From: Hippea alviniae EP5-r | GTDB lineage: Bacteria > Campylobacterota_A > Desulfurellia > Desulfurellales > Hippeaceae | Direction of reading: 5' to 3' | Assembly: GCF_000420385.1 (NCBI RefSeq) | Contig: NZ_ATUV01000002.1 | Location: forward strand, 372,001-436,000 | DNA length: 64,000 nucleotides | In this document: positions 18,739 to 27,211 of the stretch, one piece after another | How positions within the stretch are numbered: position 1 is the stretch's first letter | Layout: each line of letters begins with the position of its first letter | Translations under genes and position numbers: made by a program | Notes under the pieces: generated by a model | What the model was told of the DNA's origin: nothing | Seen by the model: the letters and a program-made list of their open reading frames with translations, nothing else | Databases searched by the model: none

Positions 18739-19636
18739 TTTTTACAAACTCCGCAACCCTTCTGTTTACATCTTCCCTTTCTGTGATTTTTGAAAGCTTG
18801 AACCCTTCGTTTAGAAGCATCTCCATTATCATTGGCTTGTCAGCATCAAGCAGAACTCTGCAGTTTGAAGGTTTGACTTCTGAGAAAAATTTTGAAGTTA
18901 AAGATGCTGCAACCTTGTTATCAACATCGTCCTTATCGCAGACAAGCACACTGTTTTTATCCTTGATATAAATCACGGCTGCAACAACTTCTCTCTCTTT
19001 TACGGCAAGTATAGAATCTGTTTTTTTAATGAACCCTTTGAAATCATCGACAATCTCTTCATCTGCACAACCAAAGTTAAACATCCACTCGAACACGAGC
19101 TTTTTTAAAGAGAGATAATAGACATCGGCGTATCTAACAAAGGCAAAGCTTGAGTTTTTTATACTTTCAAGAACCCTTTTTGAGAGTGGCTTTCTTCTAA
19201 AAGCGGATTCGAGCTCATCTAAAGCCTCAAGCATAAATTTTGAGTTTTCACCTTCATCGAGCATCTCTCTCATCTTTGTCCTTATAAGCTTCCAGATGGG
19301 TTTGGCGCTCTTTAGAATCTCCTTTGCCTTTTGAGTAAAGCAGACAACCTTGAATCTTTTATCCTTCTCATCGGGCTTTATAATGACAAGACCCTTTTCC
19401 TGCAAAGAAGCAATGGATTGACTAACAGCAGACTGCGTTAAATCGAGATGATGAGCTATCTCGCTCATGGTTAACTCGCCGTATCTGTCAAGCAGGTAAA
19501 ATATGGCAAACCAGGATGGCTCAAACTCTATCTGTTGGTTTTTGTATATCAGACTTACATCTGTTAAGAACCTATCACTTAGCCGTTTAAACCTGCTACC
19601 TAAGATTAACTCGCCTGCAAGGCTAAAAACCGACAC
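18731..19636 (-). CDS. MarR-family regulator with extra C-terminal domain
   Basis: Likely transcription regulator of the hut/liv unit. After about 35 residues it shows a winged helix: PSWFAIFYLLDRYGELTMSE, the recognition helix LTQSAVSQSIASLQEKGLV and the wing KPDEKDKRFKVV. The remaining roughly 160 residues are unlike ordinary MarR proteins (which are about 150 residues in all) and may be a GNAT-like or ligand-sensing domain; I do not recognise it firmly. A longer frame reaches 19690 but would start inside tRNA-Glu. GTG at 19636, preceded by AAGGA, is the better start. Confidence 0.75.
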   Translation of the reverse strand: MSVFSLAGELILGSRFKRLSDRFLTDVSLIYKNQQIEFEPSWFAIFYLLDRYGELTMSEIAHHLDLTQSAVSQSIASLQEKGLVIIKPDEKDKRFKVVCFTQKAKEILKSAKPIWKLIRTKMREMLDEGENSKFMLEALDELESAFRRKPLSKRVLESIKNSSFAFVRYADVYYLSLKKLVFEWMFNFGCADEEIVDDFKGFIKKTDSILAVKEREVVAAVIYIKDKNSVLVCDKDDVDNKVAASLTSKFFSEVKPSNCRVLLDADKPMIMEMLLNEGFKLSKITEREDVNRRVAEFVKNG

Positions 19637-19678
19637 AACTAAGTCCTTAATTAAGCACTTTAGTAAATGTTTAAAAAA

Positions 19679-19753
<75 letters not shown>

Positions 19754-19766
19754 ACAAACCAAATAA

Positions 19767-19840
19767 TGGCTGGGATGCAGGGATTCGAACCCCGACTCGC
19801 GGATCCAGAGTCCGCTGTCCTACCGTTAGACGACATCCCA
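19767..19840 (-). tRNA. tRNA-Gln(CTG)
   Basis: The cloverleaf reads leftward from 19840. It has acceptor stem TGGGATG/CATCCCA, anticodon loop CTCTGGA giving anticodon CTG, T-loop GTTCGAATC, discriminator G and an encoded CCA. It is 13 nt upstream of tRNA-Glu and probably in one transcript with it. The element insertion separates this pair from tRNA-Arg and tRNA-Pro. Confidence 0.96.
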
Positions 19841-19891
19841 ACCGCCAGCACAAATTTTACCGTTTTATATAAGAAAGTCAAGGGTAAAGAG

Positions 19892-20045
19892 TGTCAACGC
19901 AATTTAAAAATACCCCTTTTCCAAAGTAAAAATGTCCCTTTTTCTTCTTATTTTTACCTGTCCTTTGCTCATGTAATAATAGGAAATAGAACAGGAAACA
20001 GTCTTTGAATAACAAGAAAGCGGCTTTCTTCTTTTCCATTCTTTC
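19892..20045. mobile_element. Terminal remnant of an IS1202-like insertion sequence
   Basis: Begins with TGTCAACGCAATTTAAAAAT, nearly identical to the right inverted repeat of the complete IS at 36938-38398. It continues with matching AATGTCCC spacing, the same hairpin type (AAGAAAG/CTTTCTT, about 20014-20030) and a scrap of the transposase C-terminus (KDCFLFYFLLL on the minus strand). The other IS end is missing. The fragment stops about 50 nt short of the attachment repeat, on the chromosomal side. Confidence 0.7.
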
Positions 20046-20095
20046 ACTCTTTGTAAGATATCCGCTATATGTGAGGCGTGGATTGAACAAAAAAC

Positions 20096-20143
20096 TGGCG
20101 CGCCCGAGAGGATTCGAACCTCTGACCCACGGATTAGAAGTCC
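20096..20143. repeat. attL, 48-bp copy of the tRNA-Arg 3' end
   Basis: Identical over 48 bp to 46997-47044. It contains the CCA, acceptor 3' strand, T arm and the 3' side of the anticodon stem of tRNA-Arg, then diverges in the anticodon loop region. It cannot fold as a full tRNA. It is the chromosomal half left behind when the element recombined at the tRNA 3' end. Confidence 0.93.
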
Positions 20144-20332
20144 TAAAAGCACACTTTCTGCCAAACCTTTTCTATCTGAGCTTTTTCAAAAAAATCCCTA
20201 TCAAAACAATGTTTTTTAAATATCAACTATTTGCATTTTTTGTGTTTTTTTGATAGTTTTTTATTGTTAGTTTTGAACAAAAACTTCCAATATGTTTCCA
20301 ATGGAAATTGGAAGTGATGATAGGATATAGAA
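20144..20332. promoter_or_regulatory. Left-end noncoding segment with integrase arm-type sites
   Basis: Between attL and the integrase start. Bases 20276-20301 repeat exactly at 46900-46925 and contain CTTCCAATATGTTTCCAA. An inverted copy of the core (TTGGAAG) follows at about 20309. The position beside attL, the match to the right end and the CTTCCAA core make these probable integrase/excisionase arm sites. The rest is A/T-rich and without other recognisable content. Confidence 0.7.
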
Positions 20333-21461
20333 ATGCCTATCTACGCTTGGTGTCCAAACTGTGGCACAGAATATAGCATAAAACATACACGGTGCCCCAA
20401 GTGCGGCACACCGAGACCACGAGTTGGTAGATTTAGAATTTTCATCCAACTTGAGAAAAAAACAGTTAAGAAATTGATATCCAACATATCTCTCGCTGAT
20501 GTAAAAAAATTGGAAACTATAATAAAACAAAGAATCATAGAAGGTATATACACAGAAAAACCCGTAGGCATAGAATTTAATACCTTTGTGAAGCAATATT
20601 ATCTTCCCTCTGAGAAAAATAACAAAAAACCTGAATCACTTAGAAGAGAAATAGAACTTTATAGAAAATATATTTCGCCGTTTTTAGCAGACAAAAAAAT
20701 TAAACGATATAACACCAAGCGACATAGAAAAAATAAAGGCTGACATGCTTGATAAAAGCCTCTCCCCCAGAACTATACAGTATGCTATTCAAACAGTAAA
20801 ACACATGTTTAATGTTGCGATAAAACAAGGATTTTTCAAGGGTGAAAATCCAACAAGAGGCATAAAAATACCAAAAAAAGACAATAAACGCATACGCTTT
20901 CTCACAAGGGACGAAGCTAAAATGCTTCTACAAGAACTCAAAAAACACTCGCAAGACACTTATGAGATAGCTTACCTTTCCCTCTACACAGGTATGAGAT
21001 TTAGTGAAATAGCCAATTTAACATCAAGATATAGATTTTGAAAATGGTGTAATTCATATAAAAGACTCAAAAAGTGCTGAAAACAGAGCAGCTTATATGA
21101 CTGAAGAAATCAAAAATATGCTTTTGGAACGAAAAAAGAGAGAAAAAACAGAGCAAGGACTTGTTTTCCCAGACAAAAATGGAAAAACAAGAAGCAAAGT
21201 GTCAAGAACATTTGAAAGAGTCGTTAAGAAATTAGGCCTAAACAATAACATAACCGACCCGAGAGACAAAGTTGTCTTTCACACTTTAAGACATACCTTT
21301 GCCTCTTGGTTAGTCATGCAAGGCACGCCAATTTACACAGTTAAAGAGCCCATGGGACACAAAACTTTAGCCATGACTGAGAGATATATAGCCACCTTGC
21401 ACCCGACGCGAAGAAACAAGCAATTGAGAAGCTTATGCATCATGATGATAAATATAAATAG
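20333..21461 (+). pseudogene. int: Tyrosine integrase with zinc-ribbon N-terminus, frameshifted
   Basis: Site-specific recombinase expected to insert and excise the element. The N-terminus is a four-cysteine ribbon (CPNCGTEYS...CPKCG), unusual for integrases. A SAM-like core-binding domain follows, then a catalytic domain with Arg in TGMRFSEI, HTLRHTFASW, GHKT and Tyr in TERY. Three indels break the frame. The first is an extra A in the A7 run at about 20692. The second is an extra base at about 21025. The third is an extra AT at about 21387, after which YSHLAPDAKKQAIEKL would be restored. All catalytic residues remain. It is non-functional unless the sequence contains errors. Confidence 0.85.
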
Positions 21462-21684
21462 AAAAAATACGATTCCATTTCTCTAAATCCCGTTGTCTAT
21501 TTTCCTCTAAAATATCCAAAATTTTGTGCACATCTACAAATACCTTACCCCCCAGTTTTGAAAAAATAGGATATTTTTTCTCGTATTTAAGTCGCCTTAA
21601 ATACCCAAGAGAAAGGGATATTCCATATTTTTGTTTTAGAACAGAAGGGGCTTCTTTAATCCATACCCATTCTCCTTTTTGCAT
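21433..21684 (-). CDS. Small helix-turn-helix protein, excisionase/AlpA-like
   Basis: 83 residues from the ATG at 21684, which has a strong GGAGG site (an in-frame extension to 21744 lacks one). The body KYGISLSLGYLRRLKYEKKY followed by FSKLGGKVFVDVHKILDIL has the winged-helix recognition layout of AlpA/Xis-type proteins (helix, helix, then a wing with GGKVFVD). It converges on the integrase, overlapping its 3' end by 29 nt. Its upstream flank holds a cluster of ACTTCCAAA repeats. A paralogue-like protein is encoded at 45313-45528. It is probably a directionality factor or repressor. Confidence 0.65.
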   Translation of the reverse strand: MQKGEWVWIKEAPSVLKQKYGISLSLGYLRRLKYEKKYPIFSKLGGKVFVDVHKILDILEENRQRDLEKWNRIFSIYIYHHDA

Positions 21685-21736
21685 TTTCCCACCTCCTTCT
21701 TTTTCTATATGTTGTATCCGAAAATAAACACAAAAA

Positions 21737-21819
21737 ACTTCCAAAGACTTCCAAAACTTCCAAAGACTAAAAATGTAGTTGAAAACACGAAAAAACTTCC
21801 AATAAATTACTATTGGAAT
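21737..21819. repeat. Cluster of CTTCCAA repeats, likely arm or operator sites
   Basis: ACTTCCAAA-type units start at 21737, 21747, 21756 and 21795, the first three about one helical turn apart. An inverted ATTGGAA lies at about 21812. The same core occurs in the paired repeats at both element ends. The phasing suggests cooperative binding of integrase, excisionase or the adjacent HTH protein. The surrounding stretch 21690-22106 holds no convincing gene. Confidence 0.6.
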
Positions 21820-22106
21820 AGCTATTTATTCGCATTCCTTATTTTCCTTATTTTTTGTTTTACACTACTGAATAACAAAATAAAAGGATTAAAAATATTT
21901 GTTTTTGATATTTAAGGACATTTATTGTCAATAAAGTTTATTTTATGTCATCTTTTATAATGCCTATGAAAATTTGAAAAAATAAGAAAAAGACTTAACA
22001 AAAGCAACAAAAGAGATATCCTTTCGTAAAGAAGGAAAAAAAGGAATTAAAAATGTATTTTGTAGTTGTTTTTTGGTGAAGGTAAAAAAGGAGTTGAAAG
22101 TTGAAG

Positions 22107-22235
22107 ATGGAAACAACGGAAGCAATAAAAGCAAAAGATTTAGAGATTGGTTTTTGGATTCTGACAGGGATTGCCCAAAAATTTGCAGAAGATATGCCAT
22201 TTTCGTATGTGTTTAAGAAAAGAAAAAAGCAATAA
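22107..22235 (+). CDS. Hypothetical 42-residue protein
   Basis: The frame from ATG at 22107 gives METTEAIKAKDLEIGFWILT and ends in a lysine-rich tail before TAA. An AGGAG lies 13 nt upstream, a little far. It sits 100 nt before the primase gene on the same strand and could be a small regulatory or leader protein of the replication genes. Nothing is recognised in it, and it may be a chance frame. Confidence 0.35.
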   Translation: METTEAIKAKDLEIGFWILTGIAQKFAEDMPFSYVFKKRKKQ

Positions 22236-22336
22236 GGAGCAGCCCCGACCAAAGATGCTCCCATTGAGCAATTTTGCAAGTCCAAAAACCGCCCCTTCAA
22301 CCTCCACCGCAAAAGGGGCAGAAAGGAGTGTTACAC

Positions 22337-24381
22337 ATGAAAACTTTAAGGCAAGAAATTCGGTTTGTCAAGGCCTTTGAGGAGACAAAGCAATACCTTG
22401 AAAAACTTTATCCAAACCATGATTTTAAATGGAAATACAGGAGCGGGCGTTGGTGGGGGTTTGCCCTGCCCACAAAGATAAAAAACATCCAAACTTAAAT
22501 ATTTATCTGACCCGCAATGGTAAAGTAGCCTGGCACTGCTTTGCCTGTGGATACGCAGGAACCCTTTTTCAAAAGGACAAAGAAAAAGAGCTTCAAGAAT
22601 TAGAGCAAAAAGAAAAGGATGAAAAGCTTACCGAACATGAAAAGAATAGATTAGAAAAACTTAGATCTTGGAAACAAGAAAAAGAAAGACAAGAAAAGGC
22701 ACAAGCAGATTTTAAAATTTTGCAAAAAAAACCTTTATGAAAAAATTAAAAATTTAAATTTAAACCAGGCAGCTTCATATCTTTACAAACGCCTTGGGGA
22801 TTTGCTCTTTGAGAAAGAAGAGAATATAAAAAAACTCCCTATCGGAATATTATCTTCAGATATCCTTAAAAAACTACAGCTTGCAGAAAAATTTGAACCT
22901 TTTGCAAATACAGAAAAAATAATATTTGCTTATTACGATATATATGGGAACATAACACATTTTCACATCCGTGATCCACTCGCAAAAACAAAACAGGAAC
23001 GATTCAAGACTTTAAAAGTTAAGGAAAAAGCAGAGGGGATTTTTAACGTTCGAACGCTCCTTGAACATCCTGACCCTTTTGTCTTCATAGTTGAAGGTGA
23101 ATTCGATGTAATAACTCCTGTGCTTGTAAGTGATTTTGCGATACCAGTAATTGCAACTGGATCTGTTTCAAGTATCAAAGCAAAAACAATTAAAAGCATA
23201 CTTGAACAGGATAAGATTCCTATACTTGTCCCCGATTGGGATTGCGCAGGGGGAAATACCTTACAAGAACTTATTTTAGAAATTCAGGAGGATTTAAAAA
23301 ACAAGATTTACATTGTGCCTGAACCGCCTTATAAGGAAGATGAAGATAGAAACGCAATTACTGATTTTGATGAATTATTTAGATTTAAGCAAGAAGATGA
23401 AGCACGCAAAATAGCCGCACAATTTAGTTTCATCACTCTTCATGAATACGAAAAAACTTAGAAGAACAAGAAAAACAAAAAATTATAGAAAAATACAGGA
23501 AATATCCAAGTCAATACAAAAAAATAGTATTTGCAAAACATGCAATACAAACACAAGAAGACGATATTCCTCTGGAAGATGCCCTTGATATTTTACAGAA
23601 TGCAAAAGAAGAAAAAGGATTTTTAAATGGGAAGCTGTATCCAGGCGTTTTAAACCTTCTTGTAGCTCCTGGAGCAGTCGGAAAAACCACTTATGCTTAT
23701 TATTTGTCTTTAAAATTTGTAGAAGAAACAGGAAAAGGAATGATATATTTTAGTCCAGAAGAAACTCAATGGTCAACAAAACTCAAGCTCAAAAATTTAG
23801 TTAATTTTTACCAAAATTTAAAAAAACCTTTAGAGCAAAGAAAGCTCAAAATTGTTAATCAATACATAACTTTTATAACCAAAAGAATGGGGGAAATAAC
23901 GACAACTCCAGCCTTAAAAAGACTTACAGAAATCATAAGCACTAACGATATAGGCATGATAGTTCTTGATCCCGTATTGAACTTTATATCGAATGTAAAT
24001 GAGAACGACATGATAAGAGAGGCTATAAACAAAATATTAGATACAATATCTCAAAGAAACATTGTTTTACTTGGGATTTACCACACGAATAAGGATTACC
24101 AAACAATTGCTACTATAAAACAAGAATATGGGGGAAAAGATGCATCCAAAATAGACAGTAAACATGTAGATGCTTTGACAGAAACGGTAAGAGGAAGTGC
24201 TGAAGTAGTTAATGTGGCACGAATAGTGTATTTTATGTTAAGCGATACAAAAATACCTAACAAACAAAAAATCATAACAATTAAAAGTAATATAAGCAGA
24301 AAAGGTATAGTGATCGACACTTTCAATTTACCCTTCCAGGATCAAGAAAATTACGAAAGATATTGCTATGATAGACTTTAA
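22337..24381 (+). pseudogene. Primase-helicase (CHC2 + TOPRIM + RecA-like ATPase), frameshifted
   Basis: Replication enzyme of the element. From the ATG at 22337 (GGAG upstream) comes a CHC2 zinc finger (CPAHKDKKHP...WHCFACGYAG), then a TOPRIM-like domain (FVFIVEGEFDVITP; VPDWDCAGG). A RecA-fold ATPase follows with Walker A APGAVGKTT at about 23670 and Walker B IGMIVLDPVLNF at about 23955, as in plasmid RepA helicases. Three single-base indels break it: a missing T at about 22462, A8 for A7 at 22724, and A6 for A7 at about 23456. Removing them gives one continuous protein of about 680 residues. Alternatively the helicase is a separate gene whose start is lost. Confidence 0.75.
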
Positions 24382-25255
24382 AAACAACACCGTGCAAATT
24401 GAAGATAGTGTGTTACACTATTTACCTTTTTTACCAACACGAACTCGACAAAAAGATTATCAGGTAATTCGAAAATACAAAAATAGCAATCTAATGTGTG
24501 AATTACGGGCACAGGAAAGCCTAAATGTTCACGACCTCTTGATATTATTTGTTTTACTCAAGGACTATCAAAAAAATCCAGAAAGCTGGAAAAAAACAAC
24601 TATAATGGTTAAAAGATCAAACAAAACTATGGAGATCGCAAGTAAAGTAGTATCCTTAAAGGAGATTTGCAAGACAAGAGGAATAATCCCTAAAAAAAAT
24701 AATAGACAAACTGTTTTAAATTCTTTAAGGCGCTTTAGGTATGCAGAAATAAGATACTTATGGCCAAACGGAACAACAGAGTATTCCTCGTATATTTATA
24801 ACATTGCAGAAGAAGACACAGAAGTCAATGTGTTAAGAATAGATGTAAACAAGAGGTTCTTTGACTTTTGCTTAAAAAAAGGCATAGTGATTAATTTGGA
24901 ATATATTTACAAAATCGAGCAAATCAAAGATAAAAATTTAAAACATTATAAAGGATATGCTATTCTACTGATCTTATACATGCAAGGGACAAAAGAGGTA
25001 TTAGAAAGTAAAAGAAAAAAGAAATACTTTTATTGGAGACGATACTATACAGAAGAAGAATTACTCTACGCATCGCACATAGCAGAATTAAATATTGCAG
25101 AAACAGAGAAGAGGAAGTTTCTACAAAGAAGCTTGAAAATCTTGTATAAATGTGGAATACCAGAATACAAATTAGACAAAGAAAGCAAGATTTATTATCG
25201 AGCAGATATAAAGGAAGTAAATGAAAAATTTACAAAAATCAAACCCATCCAATAA
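24368..25255 (+). CDS. Plasmid-type replication initiator (RepC-like winged-helix)
   Basis: 295 residues, starting 14 nt inside the helicase frame. The gene order primase-helicase-initiator matches IncQ-type replicons, whose RepC initiator is of similar length. The segment ESLNVHDLLILFVLLKDYQK resembles the first winged helix of such initiators. The later lysine/arginine-rich stretch (KRKKKYFYWRRYYTEEELL) would fit DNA contact. Iterons lie directly downstream (25269 and 25466-25509), as expected for an iteron-binding Rep. Family membership rests on context and general features rather than a firm motif match. Confidence 0.55.
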   Translation: MIDFKNNTVQIEDSVLHYLPFLPTRTRQKDYQVIRKYKNSNLMCELRAQESLNVHDLLILFVLLKDYQKNPESWKKTTIMVKRSNKTMEIASKVVSLKEICKTRGIIPKKNNRQTVLNSLRRFRYAEIRYLWPNGTTEYSSYIYNIAEEDTEVNVLRIDVNKRFFDFCLKKGIVINLEYIYKIEQIKDKNLKHYKGYAILLILYMQGTKEVLESKRKKKYFYWRRYYTEEELLYASHIAELNIAETEKRKFLQRSLKILYKCGIPEYKLDKESKIYYRADIKEVNEKFTKIKPIQ

Positions 25256-25268
25256 AAGAAATCAATAG

Positions 25269-25290
25269 GGGAAATTTGGTACCCCAAGAC
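25269..25290 (+). repeat. Solitary iteron copy
   Basis: GGGAAATTTGGTACCCCAA differs by one base from the two tandem units at 25466-25509. It sits 14 nt behind the initiator gene. It may autoregulate the rep genes or belong to the origin. Confidence 0.65.
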
Positions 25291-25465
25291 ACTCTTAAGA
25301 GCCAATATAATACAATTGGAATGAAAGCGACTTCATTCTATTTTGAACATATGTTATTTTTAGAAACACCGCATACAAATAATAATTTTCGTGAAATTTT
25401 GCTATATGTATGAATTATATATATAAAATCTGGAATGCGATTCTGATAAAAAAGAAAAAGCCAGA

Positions 25466-25509
25466 GGGAAATTTGGTATCCCAAAATGGGAAATTTGGTA
25501 TCCCAAAAA
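25466..25509 (+). repeat. Iteron array I (2 x 22 bp), putative origin
   Basis: Two adjacent 22-bp direct repeats (25466-25487, 25488-25509) beginning GGGAAATTTGGTATCCCAA are identical apart from the last base. Tandem 20-22-bp repeats next to a rep gene are the hallmark of iteron-regulated plasmid origins. An AT-rich stretch, a palindrome and a GC-rich hairpin follow. Confidence 0.7.
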
Positions 25510-25550
25510 TTTTTGTAACCCCGTATAGAAACAACAATTTTAAGCCCCTA

Positions 25551-25572
25551 TATAGTATCTTTAGATACTATA
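25551..25572. repeat. Perfect 10-bp palindrome with 2-nt centre
   Basis: TATAGTATCT is followed by TT and its exact reverse complement. It lies between iteron array I and the GC-rich hairpin. A related palindrome occupies the same place in the second module (26430-26443). It could be an operator or a duplex-opening/cruciform element of the origin. Confidence 0.6.
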
Positions 25573-25586
25573 AAACTATAAAACCC

Positions 25587-25634
25587 AGCGGTGGTGGGGG
25601 TCGTCTATCGACTCCCCCCCCCACACACACCGCT
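25587..25634. promoter_or_regulatory. Large GC-rich stem-loop near origin module I
   Basis: AGCGGTG...GGGGGTCG pairs with CGACTCCCCC...CACCGCT around a TCTAT loop, with a small bulge. It is not followed by a U-run, so it is a poor terminator. In IncQ plasmids, single-strand hairpins beside the iterons are where primase starts, and such a role is possible here (inference). Confidence 0.5.
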
Positions 25635-25690
25635 TTCTAATCAAAATTGCTTAGACCTATTTTTATGATTCTTATTTAAAGGAGGTAACT

Positions 25691-25836
25691 ATGAATCCTG
25701 AAAGAATAGAGATAGAATTAACCCATCAGGAGAGAAAACCGATAAAATGTATGGCTTTTTGAAACTATCTCCAGACGACAGGGAGTTTGCAGAAAAGGTG
25801 ATAGGGTCTGGTGAGTTACTTTTTGATGAAGAGTAA
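25691..25836 (+). pseudogene. Short frameshifted hypothetical gene
   Basis: A strong AAAGGAGG ribosome site precedes ATG at 25691. The first frame (MNPERIEIELTHQERK) stops after 23 codons. A neighbouring frame continues as YGFLKLSPDDREFAEKVIGS and ends at 25836. The combined product would be about 48 residues, acidic, with a short helical second half. Function is unknown. Confidence 0.5.
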
Positions 25837-25881
25837 AAAAACACAAGCAACTTCCCTGTCTGCAATGCCTATTGGTTTTGC

Positions 25882-26184
25882 TCACGCCACTTCAGGCTTA
25901 ATTGTTTTTAAAATACTTTCTTCTTTCTCCATAGTTTTATACATATCCCACCTGAGCTGTAAATTCAGCCAAAAATCAGGAGTGGTATTAAAGAACTTGG
26001 CCAATCTCAAGGCTGTGCTTACGGTTATGCTTCTTTTACCGTTTACTATCTCATTCACCCTTTGGTAAGGAACCTTTATAGCTTTGGCCAATTTCTTCTG
26101 ACTTATGCCCATAGGTTTCAAAAACTCTTCAAGCAAAATAACACCAGGGTGGATTGGCTCTCTATCTGTTGGAATTCTAACCAT
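25882..26184 (-). CDS. higA: HigA-family antitoxin (HTH Xre), orphan
   Basis: 100-residue antitoxin and autorepressor. PTDREPIHPGVILLEEFLKP is the HigA N-terminus. The Xre helix-turn-helix is SQKKLAKAIKVPYQRVNEIV, followed by GKRSITVSTALRLAKFF and TPDFWLNLQ, all typical of the HigA/VapI family. No HigB toxin is found upstream (26185-26316) or downstream, so the antitoxin stands alone. It sits between the two origin-like modules and could have been co-opted as a regulator there. Confidence 0.9.
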   Translation of the reverse strand: MVRIPTDREPIHPGVILLEEFLKPMGISQKKLAKAIKVPYQRVNEIVNGKRSITVSTALRLAKFFNTTPDFWLNLQLRWDMYKTMEKEESILKTIKPEVA

Positions 26185-26316
26185 CTCTTGTTCCTTTCTT
26201 ATTCGTGATAATTAACAGATATAATCATATTTACATGATAGCATGGATAACATGATAAAAACAATATACAACTTATAGTATTCCAAAACCCGCCTCACTG
26301 TGATTTTTCTAAAAAA

Positions 26317-26382
26317 GGGAAATTTTATCCGACCAGATGGGAAATTTTATCTGACCGAGTGGGAAATATTGTCCGACCACCC
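26317..26382 (+). repeat. Iteron array II (3 x 22 bp), second origin-like module
   Basis: Three consecutive 22-bp units start at 26317, 26339 and 26361. Each begins GGGAAAT, and they share a core ATCYGACC (GTCCGACC in the third). The period equals that of array I, and the first nine bases GGGAAATTT are common to both arrays, while the second half differs. A solitary related unit (GGGAAA...ATCTGACC) occurs at about 32527. Confidence 0.7.
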
Positions 26383-26429
26383 ACTCTGTAATCCCTGTCC
26401 TGATAGGAATTTAGGCGGGTTATATATAG

Positions 26430-26484
26430 TATTCTATAGAATAAATAGGGAGGGCGGGCTTTCTTAAGAAGACGCCCGCCCTCC
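26430..26484. promoter_or_regulatory. Palindrome plus GC-rich hairpin of the second origin-like module
   Basis: A 14-bp perfect palindrome TATTCTATAGAATA (26430-26443) is followed by an 11-bp GC stem (26449-26459 with 26474-26484; GGAGGGCGGGC and its complement). Order and spacing copy those behind iteron array I. No U-run follows the stem on the plus strand. Confidence 0.6.
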
Positions 26485-26585
26485 TTGAGTAAAAAAGAAG
26501 AACATTGCGAGGTTGGGTTATTTTTCTCTCCTTGACAACTCCTCATCCGTAAGCTATCGTTCTATAAAAGCACTGGGAGGTGCTT

Positions 26586-26792
26586 ATGAAAACCTACACT
26601 GCCATCATAGAGAAGTGCAAAGACACTGGCCTTTATGTGGGATATATACCTGGTATTAAAGGTGCTCACTCTCAAGGTGAGACAGTGGACGAACTCATAG
26701 AAAACTTAAAAGAAGTGTTAAAACTTCTCGAGGAAGACGGCGCTCTTGAGCCAGAGAGCGAGTTTGTTGGAGTTCAAAATATAGTGGCATGA
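26586..26792 (+). CDS. hicB: HicB-family antitoxin
   Basis: 68-residue antitoxin with the partial RNase-H-like fold: MKTYTAIIEKCKDTGLYVGY, then PGIKGAHSQGETVDELIENL, the HicB signature. ATG at 26586 follows GGGAGG at 7 nt; an in-frame GTG six bases earlier is less likely. Its stop overlaps the hicA start (ATGA). The antitoxin-first order is reversed relative to E. coli hicAB but common elsewhere. Confidence 0.92.
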   Translation: MKTYTAIIEKCKDTGLYVGYIPGIKGAHSQGETVDELIENLKEVLKLLEEDGALEPESEFVGVQNIVA

Positions 26793-27013
26793 GCAGATAC
26801 CCAGTTCTCAAACCTCAAGAAGTAGTCAAAATACTCAATAAACTTGGCTTTGTAGAGGTCAGGCAGGTAGGTTCTCACAAACAATTCAAACATCCTGACG
26901 GAAGATTTACAACCGTTCCTTTTCACAAGGGAAGAGACATATCACCTTTGCTTTTGAGAAAAATAGCAGAGGACATTGGCTTGACTATTGACGATTTTTT
27001 GTCTTATAGGTAA
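26789..27013 (+). CDS. hicA: HicA mRNA interferase toxin
   Basis: 74-residue toxin with a double-stranded-RNA-binding-like fold that cleaves mRNA when not bound by HicB. The catalytic histidine lies in VGSHKQFKHPDGR, followed by TVPFHKGRDISPLLLRKIAED, both family motifs. It appears intact, so the pair may be functional and could stabilise the element. Confidence 0.93.
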   Translation: MSRYPVLKPQEVVKILNKLGFVEVRQVGSHKQFKHPDGRFTTVPFHKGRDISPLLLRKIAEDIGLTIDDFLSYR

Positions 27014-27211
27014 GTTTTATGAAACTCAAAATCATCCTTGAGCCCGTAGAAAACAAATGCAACAAAATCTAAATTTTGTTGTAAAGTGTTCCCAAAACCA
27101 CAAAGATGAAACCTATTTTTCTTTGTCAAGACAGAGCTTTTCTCTTGACAAAATACAACTTAATCTTAAAGTAAATGTTGTAATAAAATAAATATTCTGA
27201 GGAGTAAAGCT
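27014..27211 (+). promoter_or_regulatory. Intergenic stretch with inverted repeat upstream of recombinase A
   Basis: Contains an inverted repeat TTGTCAAGA (27123-27131) / TCTTGACAA (27143-27151) with an 11-nt centre. The right arm also supplies a TTGACA -35-like hexamer. The arrangement resembles either a tyrosine-recombinase crossover site or an operator. A clear ribosome site (GAGGAG) precedes the recombinase ATG. Confidence 0.45.

Noticed and set aside
20096-20143. A second tRNA-Arg gene
   Set aside because: Only the 3' 48 bases match; no D arm, 5' acceptor strand or 5' half of the anticodon stem follows. It is the displaced attachment copy.
25466-26382. CRISPR array
   Set aside because: The 22-bp units are directly adjacent with no spacers, and no cas gene is present; they fit plasmid iterons.
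26325-26546. Minus-strand open frame of 73 codons
   Set aside because: It is composed of the iterons and GC hairpin read backwards, has no ribosome site, and encodes no plausible domain.
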